A DNA stretch of 64,000 bases from Nocardioides okcheonensis (GTDB taxonomy: Bacteria; Actinomycetota; Actinomycetes; Propionibacteriales; Nocardioidaceae), in the NCBI RefSeq assembly GCF_020991065.1, contig NZ_CP087710.1, positions 2,852,001 through 2,916,000 on the forward strand, given 5' to 3'. Within the stretch, counting starts at the first letter, position 1, and each line of letters starts with the position of its first letter. This document shows, piece after piece, positions 36,231-43,921 of the stretch. Position numbers and translations under genes: made by a program. The notes under the pieces were generated by a model. It saw only the letters and a program-made list of their open reading frames with translations. It was not told the origin of the DNA and did no database searches.

Positions 36231-38015
36231 ATGGACCAGGTGCGCGCAGGTGAGCGACGCACGCGCGACCTCAGCTGGGGCGACGGGCGTGCGCGCGCGC
36301 TGATGCATGCCCTCGCCCGGGACGCGGCCACCCGCGCCGGCTTCGAGGTGTGCGCGATCGAGGTGGTCCGGCCGCAGGGCCTGCTGGAGTTCGTGGCCAT
36401 CCACGGCGACACGGTCCACGCGGAGGAACGGCTCGGCACCGCGTCCGGACTCGCCGAGATGGAGCTCGCCCTCGCCGACGGCGACACCATCGGCCACTTC
36501 GTCTGGATCCCGGAGGAGCGCTTCTCCGACGAGGCGCTGGAGCGCCTCGACGGGCTGGTGGTCGTGCCCGACCTGCCGGACACCGACCACCCCGACGCGT
36601 GGCGGGCGATGGACATGCTCGTCGCCCGGGTCACCGACGAGCGCGGCGACCTGCGAGGCCTGCTCTACCTCGACGTCCCGCTCGACCTGCGCCGGCCCGA
36701 CAAGCAGCGCCTCTTCGAGATCTCCGAGGCGCTGTCGATGACCCTGCGCTCGATCGTCACGGCGATCGAGCGCGAGGAGTACGCCGACCACATGCGGGTC
36801 ATCCGCGCCACGCGCCGCCTCGCCCGGTCCAACCCGGCCCGCCACGACGTCGGCCACCTCGTGCGCGAGGCGCGCAGCACCCTGCTCGGCGCGCTGTCGG
36901 TCGACGAGCTCGAGATCCGCCTGTTCATCGACGACACCCAGAGCCCCGACAGCCTCCGCCTCGACATGGCGCCCGACGTGCGCCGCGCGCTCGACCGCGC
37001 GGCCGCCCGGGCGTGGGCGGCCCAGCACGTGATCATCATCGAGCCCGACCAGGTGTGGGGCGACACGGAGCTCGCGACGGCCTGTGCCGACTGGTTCACC
37101 GGGGCGCTGCGCGAGGCCGGCTTCCAGGCCGTGGTGGTCGCGCCGGTCGGCGTCGACGACGAGGTGCTCGGCATGCTGATCGCCGCCCGGCGCACCGGGG
37201 CGCGCCGGTGGACCGATGGCGAGGGGGTCGCGGCCCTGGAGCTCGGCCACGACCTCGGCCGCGCGATCGCCAACGCCCACGCGACCCAGCGCGAGCGTCG
37301 CCTGCTCGCCGAGCTGCGCGACCTCGAGGAGACCCGCCGCAAGTTCCTGCGGGTCGTCACCCACGAGATCAACAACCCGATGACGGTGATCGCCGCCAAC
37401 GCCGAGTTCCTCACGGGCAGCGAGTTCGTCGACGAGCGCGACCGGCGCCGCGCGCGGGCGATCGTGCGCGGTGCCGAGCGGCTCGCCGGGCTGCTCGAGG
37501 GCCTCGCCCTGCTGTCCCGGGTCAGCGACCCGGAGCACCCGCCGGCCCGGATGCGCGTCGACCTGCGCCAGGTCGTCCAGGACGCGGCGTCGTCGATGGC
37601 CGCGGTCGCCGAGCAGGCGGGGATCACCCTCAACCCGGCGCCGCCCGGCGAGCCGGCGCTCGTCCTCGGCGACCCGCGGGAGGTCACCGGTGCGGTGGCC
37701 AACCTCGTCGACAACGCCGTGAAGTACTCCGACGAGGGCGACGAGGTGTGGCTGTCGGTCGAGGTCGACGACGAGCGCGTCGTCTTCACCTGCCGCGACG
37801 AGGGCATCGGCATCTCGGAGGCGGACCGGGCGGTCATCTTCACCCCGATGTTCCGCTCGACCAACGACGCCGCCCTGCGCCGCCCCGGCACCGGGCTCGG
37901 GCTGGGCATCGTGCGCGAGATCATGCAGCGCCACGACGGGACGGTCGAGGTGGAGTCGGAGCTCGGCCGCGGCACGGCCGTACGCCTCTCCTTCCCCCGT
38001 CCGTCGACGAGCTGA
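36231..38015 (+). CDS. Soluble sensor histidine kinase with GAF-like domain (second of a tandem pair)
   Basis: 594 residues, paralogous to the preceding gene along its whole length: N-terminal domain (WGDGRARALMHALARDAATR; LLEFVAIHGD; GLLYLDVPL), a GAF-like middle (VVVAPVGVDDEVLGMLIAARR), H-box VTHEINNPMTVI, N-box LVDNAVKYSD, G1 DEGIGIS and G2 RPGTGLGLGIV. The H-box differs (HEINNP against HELRNP), so the two kinases may have different partners. ACGGAGGGACGGAG precedes the ATG. No membrane segment, so it probably senses a cytosolic signal. Confidence 0.88.
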   Translation: MDQVRAGERRTRDLSWGDGRARALMHALARDAATRAGFEVCAIEVVRPQGLLEFVAIHGDTVHAEERLGTASGLAEMELALADGDTIGHFVWIPEERFSDEALERLDGLVVVPDLPDTDHPDAWRAMDMLVARVTDERGDLRGLLYLDVPLDLRRPDKQRLFEISEALSMTLRSIVTAIEREEYADHMRVIRATRRLARSNPARHDVGHLVREARSTLLGALSVDELEIRLFIDDTQSPDSLRLDMAPDVRRALDRAAARAWAAQHVIIIEPDQVWGDTELATACADWFTGALREAGFQAVVVAPVGVDDEVLGMLIAARRTGARRWTDGEGVAALELGHDLGRAIANAHATQRERRLLAELRDLEETRRKFLRVVTHEINNPMTVIAANAEFLTGSEFVDERDRRRARAIVRGAERLAGLLEGLALLSRVSDPEHPPARMRVDLRQVVQDAASSMAAVAEQAGITLNPAPPGEPALVLGDPREVTGAVANLVDNAVKYSDEGDEVWLSVEVDDERVVFTCRDEGIGISEADRAVIFTPMFRSTNDAALRRPGTGLGLGIVREIMQRHDGTVEVESELGRGTAVRLSFPRPSTS

Positions 38016-38030
38016 CGCCGGGGCGGTCGG

Positions 38031-38735
38031 TCAGCCCCGCGGGCCGGCCGAGCCGAGGAGCTCGTCGACCCAGGCCGGCACCAGCTCGCTCGCCGGCCCC
38101 CGGCGCGACTCCGCGAACGCGGTGGCGCCCGCGCTGGGCTCGAGGTTGAGCTCGAGCGTGGTGCCCCGCGCCCAGGTCACGAACGCGGCGGCCGGGTAGA
38201 CCACCCCGGACGTCCCGATCGACACGAACAGCTCGCACGCGTCGAGGGCGTCCTCGACGAGGTCCATGCCGTAGGGGATCTCGCCGAACCAGACGATGTC
38301 CGGGCGCAGCTCCGGCGCCGCGCAGGCGGGGCACGGCGGTCGGTCCTCGAGCGCGCCCTGCCAGGGGTGGCGCTCGTCGCACGCGGTGCACCACGCGGAG
38401 TGCAGGCTGCCGTGGAGGTGGTGGACGCGGCGCGAGCCGGCCCGCTCGTGGAGGTCGTCGACGTTCTGGGTCACCACGAGCACGTCGTCGCCGAGCGCGT
38501 CCTCGAGCCGCGCAAGGGCGTGGTGCGCCGGGTTCGGCTCGACCCGCGACAGCGCCGCACGGCGGTCGTCGTAGAACCGCTGGACCAGCGCGGGGTCCTC
38601 GGCGTAGGCCTCGGGGGTCGCGACCTGCATCGGGTCGTGGCCCTCCCAGAGCCCGTCGGAGTCGCGGAAGGTCGCGAGCCCGCTCTCGGCGGAGATCCCC
38701 GCGCCGGTGAGCACGACGACCCGCGGGCCGCTCAC
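38031..38735 (-). CDS. SIR2 family NAD-dependent protein deacylase
   Basis: 234 residues: VVVLTGAGISAESGLATFRD, TQNVDDLHERAG, HHLHGSL with the catalytic His, and a zinc site CTACDERHPWQGALEDRPPC-PAC. It removes acetyl or other acyl groups from lysines using NAD. There is no Ala-to-Tyr/Arg test visible here to decide deacetylase against desuccinylase (the MDLV-type substrate loop is not diagnostic). The GTG at 38735 overlaps the stop of the upstream desaturase-like gene as GTGA. Confidence 0.9.
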   Translation of the reverse strand: MSGPRVVVLTGAGISAESGLATFRDSDGLWEGHDPMQVATPEAYAEDPALVQRFYDDRRAALSRVEPNPAHHALARLEDALGDDVLVVTQNVDDLHERAGSRRVHHLHGSLHSAWCTACDERHPWQGALEDRPPCPACAAPELRPDIVWFGEIPYGMDLVEDALDACELFVSIGTSGVVYPAAAFVTWARGTTLELNLEPSAGATAFAESRRGPASELVPAWVDELLGSAGPRG

Positions 38736-39892
38736 GCCACACCCGCCGTCGCGCGTCGCGCGTAGGCCCAGCCCGGGCGGCGCAGGAGGAACGACCACCG
38801 GTCGTGCCACGTGTCGGCCGCGGCGACGTCGACGGCGATGTCGGCCCACTCGTGGGTGGCGATGCGCGCCGGGCTGTAGGAGTCGAGGTTGGTCGTCAGG
38901 CCGTAGACCACCGGCTCGTCCTCCTCCTCGAAGGTGCCGAAGAGGCGGTCCCAGAGGATGAGGATGCTGCCGTGGTTGCGGTCGAGGTAGTCGCGGTTGG
39001 AGCCGTGGTGCACCCGGTGGTGCGAGGGTGTGTTGAAGACCTTCTCCACCCAGCCGAGCCGGCGGATCGCCTCGGTGTGGATCCAGAACTGGTAGATCAG
39101 GTTGATGCCGCGGGCCTGCTCGATGAGTGCCGGGCGGACCCCGAGCAGGGCGAGCAGGCCGTACGGCACGGTCAGCGTGACGCCCTCGGCGACCGGCTGG
39201 CGCAGCGCGGTGGACAGGTTGTAGCGCTCGCTGGAGTGGTGCACCACGTGCACCGCCCACAGCCAGCGGCTCTCGTGGCTGAACCGGTGGTTCCAGTAGT
39301 AGACGAAGTCCCAGCCCAGGATCGCCGCCGCGGCCGCCCACGGGCCGGTCCCGAGGTCGAGCGGGGACCGCGCGAAGAGCCGCTTGCCCGCGGTGAGCGC
39401 GGCCCAGGTCGTCGAGGTGACGAGCGCGGTGGAGGCGACCGCGCTCACCGCGAGCGCGCCGTGCGTGCGGCGCAGGGCCGGAGGCGTGCGGTCGCCGCGC
39501 GGGACCGCCGGCCCCTGGCGGATCCCGGCCAGCTCGTCCTGCACCTCGCGGACGTCGGCCGGCACGGTCTGCGGGTCGGGCAGCGAGCCGTCGCGCAGGC
39601 GACGGCGCACCACGTCGCCGACCGTGGTGAGCGCGGCCGTCGCCGCGCCGATCGCCAGCAGGGTCCGCCCGTGGCGCCCCACCCCGGGCGTGACCGGGTC
39701 CAGCAGCCTCCGCGCGACGTAGGGCGCGGCCAGGCTGCCGATGCCCATCGACAGGCTGGCCACGGTGTCGGCCAGCTGGTAGTCGCCCGCCCGGGTGCCG
39801 GGCTCGACCGGGTGCGTGCGCTGCCAGGCGTACTCCGCGCCCATCGCCGCGACGAACGCGGGGATGGCGGCGACGGTCAGGTCGATCTTCAC
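38732..39892 (-). CDS. Sterol desaturase / fatty acid hydroxylase family membrane protein
   Basis: 386 residues. Several transmembrane segments occur, and the His clusters of the diiron fatty-acid hydroxylase superfamily: HRFSHE, HVVHHS, and HRVHHGSNRDYLDRNHGS. The longer N-terminus (~1-110) contains two extra hydrophobic segments. It hydroxylates or desaturates a lipid using a diiron centre at the membrane; the substrate is unknown. Start MKIDLTVAAIPAFVAAMGAE at 39892. It is translationally coupled to the sirtuin gene. Confidence 0.85.
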   Translation of the reverse strand: MKIDLTVAAIPAFVAAMGAEYAWQRTHPVEPGTRAGDYQLADTVASLSMGIGSLAAPYVARRLLDPVTPGVGRHGRTLLAIGAATAALTTVGDVVRRRLRDGSLPDPQTVPADVREVQDELAGIRQGPAVPRGDRTPPALRRTHGALAVSAVASTALVTSTTWAALTAGKRLFARSPLDLGTGPWAAAAAILGWDFVYYWNHRFSHESRWLWAVHVVHHSSERYNLSTALRQPVAEGVTLTVPYGLLALLGVRPALIEQARGINLIYQFWIHTEAIRRLGWVEKVFNTPSHHRVHHGSNRDYLDRNHGSILILWDRLFGTFEEEDEPVVYGLTTNLDSYSPARIATHEWADIAVDVAAADTWHDRWSFLLRRPGWAYARRATAGVA

Positions 39893-39994
39893 GCGGCCAT
39901 GGTGCCCGATCGGGTCGACCCCGGCTACGGCTGGAGCCGGCCGAGCAGGGCCAGGACCCCCACGACCGCGCCCGCGACGGGAGGCTTCATCGGC

Positions 39995-40939
39995 TCAGTA
40001 GTACCAGGGGAAGGGCGACCAGTCCGGGTCGCGCTTCTCGAGGAACTGGTCGCGACCCTCCTGCGCCTCGTCGGTCATGTAGGCCAGGCGGGTGGCCTCA
40101 CCGGCGAACAGCTGCTGGCCGACGAGCCCGTCGTCGAGGAGGTTGAAGGAGTACTTCAGCATCCGCTGGGCGGTGGGGGACTTGCCGTTGATCTTCCGGC
40201 CCCAGTCGAGGGCGACCTTCTCCAGGTCGGCGTGCTCGACGACGCGGTTGACGGCGCCCATCCGGTGCATGGTCTCGGCGTCGTACTCGTCGGCGAGGAA
40301 GAAGATCTCGCGGGCGAACTTCTGGCCGACCTGGCGGGCGAGGTAGGCCGAGCCGTAGCCGCCGTCGAAGGACCCGACGTCGGCGTCGGTCTGCTTGAAG
40401 CGGGCGTGCTCGCGGCTGGCGAGGGTCAGGTCGGCGACGACGTGCAGGCTGTGCCCGCCGCCGGCCGCCCAGCCCGGGACGACGCAGATGACGACCTTCG
40501 GCATGAAGCGGATCAGGCGCTGGCACTCCAGGATGTGCAGCCGCGCGAGCCGCGCCCGGTCGATCGGGCTCGGCTCCTCCGCGCCGGTGTCGGCGGCGCC
40601 CGCGCTGACGTCCTCGTACTGGTAGCCCGCGCGGCCGCGGATGCGCTGGTCGCCGCCCGTGCAGAACGCCCACTTGCCGTTCTTCGCGCTCGGCCCGTTG
40701 CCGGTCAGGATCACGCAGCCGACGTCGGCGGAGGTGCGCGCGTGCTCGAGGGTGAGCAGCAGCTCGTCGACCGTGTGCGGGCGGAACGCGTTGAGCACGT
40801 CGGGCCGGTCGAACGCGATCCGGACGGTGCCGTGCGCGCGCGCCCGGTGGTAGGTCAGGTCGGTCAGGCCCTCGAAGCCCGGGACGACGTCCCAGTCCTC
40901 CGGGTCGAAGATCTCGCTGACACCCTCGATAGCACTCAT
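39995..40939 (-). CDS. menB: 1,4-dihydroxy-2-naphthoyl-CoA synthase
   Basis: 314 residues of the crotonase fold, with MenB-specific features: RIAFDRPDVLNAFRPHTVDELL, TGNGPSAKNGKWAFCTGGDQ, PGWAAGGGHSLHVV (oxyanion hole), TDADVGSFDGGYGSAYLAR, and the C-terminus DPDWSPFPWYY. It closes the second ring in menaquinone synthesis (OSB-CoA to DHNA-CoA). TAGCCT lies 6 bases before the ATG, suggesting a leaderless start. No other men gene is within the window. Confidence 0.95.
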   Translation of the reverse strand: MSAIEGVSEIFDPEDWDVVPGFEGLTDLTYHRARAHGTVRIAFDRPDVLNAFRPHTVDELLLTLEHARTSADVGCVILTGNGPSAKNGKWAFCTGGDQRIRGRAGYQYEDVSAGAADTGAEEPSPIDRARLARLHILECQRLIRFMPKVVICVVPGWAAGGGHSLHVVADLTLASREHARFKQTDADVGSFDGGYGSAYLARQVGQKFAREIFFLADEYDAETMHRMGAVNRVVEHADLEKVALDWGRKINGKSPTAQRMLKYSFNLLDDGLVGQQLFAGEATRLAYMTDEAQEGRDQFLEKRDPDWSPFPWYY

Positions 40940-40981
40940 GCGGCGAGGCTATCGGGGCCCGTCGCGACTCCCGCCGGGGTG

Positions 40982-41072
40982 TAGTCCAGTGAGGGATGGT
41001 CGCCACGTGCCGGTACTCCAGTGAGGGATGGTCGAGCTCGCGGCCCGGCGGCAGCCAATCCTCACTGGACTA
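40982..41072. repeat. TAGTCCAGTGAGGGATGG intergenic hairpin repeat (three arms)
   Basis: TAGTCCAGTGAGGGATGG (40982-40999) and TACTCCAGTGAGGGATGG (41014-41031) face the inverted arm CCAATCCTCACTGGACTA (41055-41072). It is the same element as at 18284-18373 but with arms duplicated on the other side. It lies between menB (minus) and the nitroreductase-like gene (plus). Confidence 0.8.
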
Positions 41073-41137
41073 CCGCGGCGCGGCGGGGCGCGCCCCGGGG
41101 CTGGAAGAACCGCGCCGGCAGTGGTGTTGTGGCGGGC

Positions 41138-41578
41138 ATGGCACTGACTGGAACCTATGTCCCGAGCACGTCCGAGTGGGTCCGCGACCAGGTGGAGGCG
41201 TACGAGGCCTCCGACGGCGCGGAGGCCGGCACCCTGCCCGGCACGAGCTACCCGATCGTAGTCGTCACGTCCGTCGGCGCGAAGTCCGGCAACCTGCGCA
41301 AGAACCCGGTGATGAAGGTCGAGCGCGACGGCGCCTACCTCGCGGTGGCGTCCAAGGGCGGCGCCCCGGAGAACCCGGAGTGGTACCACAACTTCCTCGC
41401 CCACCCCGAGGTCGAGCTGCAGGACGGGGCGGAGAAGCACGTCTACGCCACGCGGGTCCTCGAGGGCGCCGAGCGCGAGGACTGGTGGCAGCACGCGGTC
41501 GCCACCTGGCCGACCTACGCCGACTACCAGGTCAAGACGGACCGCGAGATCCCGCTCTTCCTGCTCGAACGCGCCTGA
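41138..41578 (+). CDS. Nitroreductase family deazaflavin-dependent oxidoreductase
   Basis: 146 residues of the Ddn/FDOR-A family of F420-dependent reductases: VVVTSVGAKSGNLRKNPVMKVERDG with the conserved basic residues for F420 binding, ASKGGAPENPEWYHNFLAHPEVEL, and the C-terminal YADYQVKTDREIPLFLLER. It reduces quinones or other electrophiles using F420H2. The ATG at 41138 was chosen because the preceding sequence is repeat DNA. The response regulator gene follows 62 bases later. Confidence 0.88.
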   Translation: MALTGTYVPSTSEWVRDQVEAYEASDGAEAGTLPGTSYPIVVVTSVGAKSGNLRKNPVMKVERDGAYLAVASKGGAPENPEWYHNFLAHPEVELQDGAEKHVYATRVLEGAEREDWWQHAVATWPTYADYQVKTDREIPLFLLERA

Positions 41579-41640
41579 TCGAGCGACGTGGGGCCCGTGG
41601 GGCCCTAGGCTGGTGTCCTCGGGACTCAGGGGAGGTCCAG

Positions 41641-42300
41641 ATGAGCAGTACATCCGCGATCCGCGTCTACCTGTTGGACGACCACGCCGTCGTGCGGCGC
41701 GGGCTGCGCACCGTGCTCGAGCTCGAGGACGACATCGAGGTCGTCGGCGAGGCCGGGACCGTCGCCGAGGGCGTCCCGCAGATCCTCGAGCTGGCCCCCG
41801 ACGTCGCGGTCCTCGACGGCCGGTTGCCCGACGGCCACGGCATCGAGGTGTGCCGCCAGGTCCGCTCGGCCGACCCGGACATCAAGGCGCTGATCCTCAC
41901 CAGCTACGACGACGACGAGGCGCTGTTCAACGCGATCCTCGCCGGCGCCGGCGGCTACGTCCTCAAGCAGGTCGACGAGAGCGCACTGGTGAGCGGCATC
42001 CGTGCGGTCCACCAGGGGCAGTCGCTGATCGACCCGGCGGTCGCGGTGCGGGTCATCGAGCGGATGCGCTCACGGGAGACGGCCGCCCCGGCCGGCCTGT
42101 CGGCGCTGACCGACCTCGAGTCGGAGATCCTCGACCTGATCACCGAGGGGCTCACCAACCGCCAGATCGGCGAGCGGCTCTACCTCGCCGAGAAGACGGT
42201 GAAGAACCACGTCACCGGCCTGCTCGCCAAGCTCGGCGTGCAGCGACGCACGCAGGCGGCGGTCATCGCGTCGCAGCGCGGCCGCGGCCCCCAGGCCTGA
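41641..42300 (+). CDS. NarL/FixJ family response regulator (DevR-like)
   Basis: 219 residues: receiver domain with acidic pocket (LLDDH), phospho-acceptor Asp59 (VAVLDGRLPDG) and the lysine of YVLKQ, then a LuxR-type helix-turn-helix (LTNRQIGERLYLAEKTVKNHVTGLLAKL). The HTH sequence resembles DevR/DosR. No histidine kinase is adjacent; the two soluble kinases 5 kb away are candidate partners. The ATG is preceded by GGGGAGG, and TAGGCT upstream is a possible -10. Confidence 0.88.
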   Translation: MSSTSAIRVYLLDDHAVVRRGLRTVLELEDDIEVVGEAGTVAEGVPQILELAPDVAVLDGRLPDGHGIEVCRQVRSADPDIKALILTSYDDDEALFNAILAGAGGYVLKQVDESALVSGIRAVHQGQSLIDPAVAVRVIERMRSRETAAPAGLSALTDLESEILDLITEGLTNRQIGERLYLAEKTVKNHVTGLLAKLGVQRRTQAAVIASQRGRGPQA

Positions 42301-42322
42301 GCCGACGTCGCGGACGGGGCGC

Positions 42323-42565
42323 TCAGGCGTCCTTGGATCGGTCGCGGATCGCGGTGAGCAGCGAGTCGACGGCGTTGTCGCTGGGCGAGGCCGCCTCCTG
42401 GTTGGACTGGGCCAGCTGCGCCAGCAGCTCCTGGCGGTGCACCGCCACCGAGCGCGGGGCGTCGATGCCGATGCGGACGACGTCGCCGCGCACCTCGAGC
42501 ACCGAGACGGTCACGTTGTCGCCGATGACGACGCTCTCTCCCGCACGGCGGCTCACGACCAGCAT
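42323..42565 (-). CDS. csrA: Carbon storage/translational regulator CsrA
   Basis: 80 residues: MLVVSRRAGESVVIGDNVTVSVLEV and RIGIDAPRSVAVHRQEL are the strands and RNA-binding edge of CsrA; the C-terminal ~25 residues are a polar tail longer than in enterobacteria. It represses translation by binding GGA in leader RNA and is itself held by FliW. TAGCGT lies 6 bases before the ATG, so it may have its own leaderless promoter besides the flgN operon. Candidate target sites are at 47046-47093 and 50192-50210. Confidence 0.93.
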   Translation of the reverse strand: MLVVSRRAGESVVIGDNVTVSVLEVRGDVVRIGIDAPRSVAVHRQELLAQLAQSNQEAASPSDNAVDSLLTAIRDRSKDA

Positions 42566-42599
42566 GCGGCCACGCTACCCGAGCCGGGCGAGGTCGCGG

Positions 42600-43028
42600 T
42601 CACGCGATCAGCGGCGTGGCGACCGAGAGCCCCGGGTCGTCGAGCACGACCTGCAGGGCGCGGTGGGTCGAGGTGTCGAGGACGACCGGTGCGGCGAGGT
42701 TGGCGGTGGTGCTCGCGAGGGACTCACCCGCGGTGAGCACGCACAGCACGACGAGGTCGTCGACCGACGTGGACCCGAGGTCGGTGAGCACCGACTCGTC
42801 CACCTCGGGGGCGTAGTCGGGGAAGAACGGCATCGGCGGCACGACGAGGAAGCGCACGCCGGGCCGGTCGAGCGAGGTGAGGCTGCAGAGCACGCCGTCG
42901 TCGTCGACCTGCACGAGCGCGAAGCGGGCGAGGTCGGGGAATCCGGGCATCGGCTGCACGAGCTCGATCACCGGGATCTCGGGGACGTCGCTGGTGACCG
43001 TCGTCGTGGTGTCCATCGTGGCGATCAT
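42600..43028 (-). CDS. fliW: Flagellar assembly factor FliW
   Basis: 142 residues: IELVQPMPGFPDLARFALVQVDDDGVLCSLTSLDRPGVRFLVV split here by position, then PPMPFFPDYAPEVDES and NLAAPVVLD, all FliW hallmarks. FliW binds either CsrA or flagellin, so free flagellin releases CsrA to repress fliC translation. The ATG at 43028 overlaps the flgL stop (ATGA); an internal ATG at 43016 is an alternative. Gene order flgL-fliW-csrA is the classic one. Confidence 0.93.
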   Translation of the reverse strand: MIATMDTTTTVTSDVPEIPVIELVQPMPGFPDLARFALVQVDDDGVLCSLTSLDRPGVRFLVVPPMPFFPDYAPEVDESVLTDLGSTSVDDLVVLCVLTAGESLASTTANLAAPVVLDTSTHRALQVVLDDPGLSVATPLIA

Positions 43029-43921
43029 CGCAGAAAGTCCACCAGGCTCGGCTGCAGCACGCGGGCGGTGGCAGCGAGGGACGCCTGGTAGGCGACCTCC
43101 TGCATCTTGAGGTCCACCATCGTCTTGGGCAGGTCGGCGTTCTCGATCTCGGCGAGCGCGTTGGTCAGCGAGGTCTCGAGGTCCCCGGCGCGGGTCACGG
43201 CCAGGTCGACGCGGTTGGTGCGCGCACCGACCTCGGCGCGCGCCACGACGAGCCGGTCGCTGTCGGAGGTGAGCGTGGTGATCCCGGCCTTCACCGCGGT
43301 CACGTCGCCGGCACGCAGGGCCGTCGACAGCGCGGAGAGGTGGTCGAACACGTTGTCGCCGTCCGCGCCGAACGCGGCCGGGCCGGCCACCGAGACGTCG
43401 ACGACCACGCCGTCGGCCACCGACCGGTTGACCGGGTTGGTGTCGCCGGTGAAGGTGACCACGCCGGCGGACTCGGTGAACGCCGCGGACCCGGCGGTCG
43501 TGCCGCCGAACACCGGCCGGCCGACGTACGTCGTGTTGGCGCCGGACACCAGGGCCGCGCGCAGCTGGTCGACCTCGGCGGCGAGGGCGTCGCGCGACTG
43601 CTGGCTCATGGCGCCGTTGACGGCCTGCTGCCCGAGCTCCCGGGCGCGCCGGACCATGTCGTTGGCCGACCCGAGGGTGGAGTCGAGCGACGCCAGCCAG
43701 CCCTGGCCGTCCTCGGCGTTGCGGGCGTACTGCTGCTGCTCGCCGAGCGAGGCGCGCAGGCGCATGGCGGTCGCCGCGTCGCCGGGGTTGTCGGAGGCCC
43801 GGTTGAGCACCCGGCCGGTGGACAGGTGCTCCTGGATGTCGGCGAGGCGCGACAGGCTGCCCTGCAGGCGGGTGAGCGACCGGTCGGTCAGCATCGACTG
43901 GGTCACGCGGTTGATGGGCAT
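43025..43921 (-). CDS. flgL: Flagellar hook-associated protein 3
   Basis: 298 residues. The N-terminal flagellin-like helix is MPINRVTQSMLTDRSLTRLQ with LSTGRVLNRASDNPGDAATA; the C-terminal helix is MQEVAYQASLAATARVLQPSLVDFLR in part. It forms the junction between hook and filament together with FlgK. The start shares one base with the flgK stop (TGATG) and the stop overlaps fliW, so translation is coupled. Confidence 0.93.
   Translation of the reverse strand: MPINRVTQSMLTDRSLTRLQGSLSRLADIQEHLSTGRVLNRASDNPGDAATAMRLRASLGEQQQYARNAEDGQGWLASLDSTLGSANDMVRRARELGQQAVNGAMSQQSRDALAAEVDQLRAALVSGANTTYVGRPVFGGTTAGSAAFTESAGVVTFTGDTNPVNRSVADGVVVDVSVAGPAAFGADGDNVFDHLSALSTALRAGDVTAVKAGITTLTSDSDRLVVARAEVGARTNRVDLAVTRAGDLETSLTNALAEIENADLPKTMVDLKMQEVAYQASLAATARVLQPSLVDFLR

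Noticed and set aside
34277..36634. A 785-codon minus-strand open frame opposite the first histidine kinase
   Set aside because: The plus strand encodes a complete kinase with all boxes; the antisense frame is a GC artefact.
39893..39994. Possible small gene between the desaturase-like gene and menB
   Set aside because: Only about 100 bases, with no start, ribosome-binding site and frame of convincing length.
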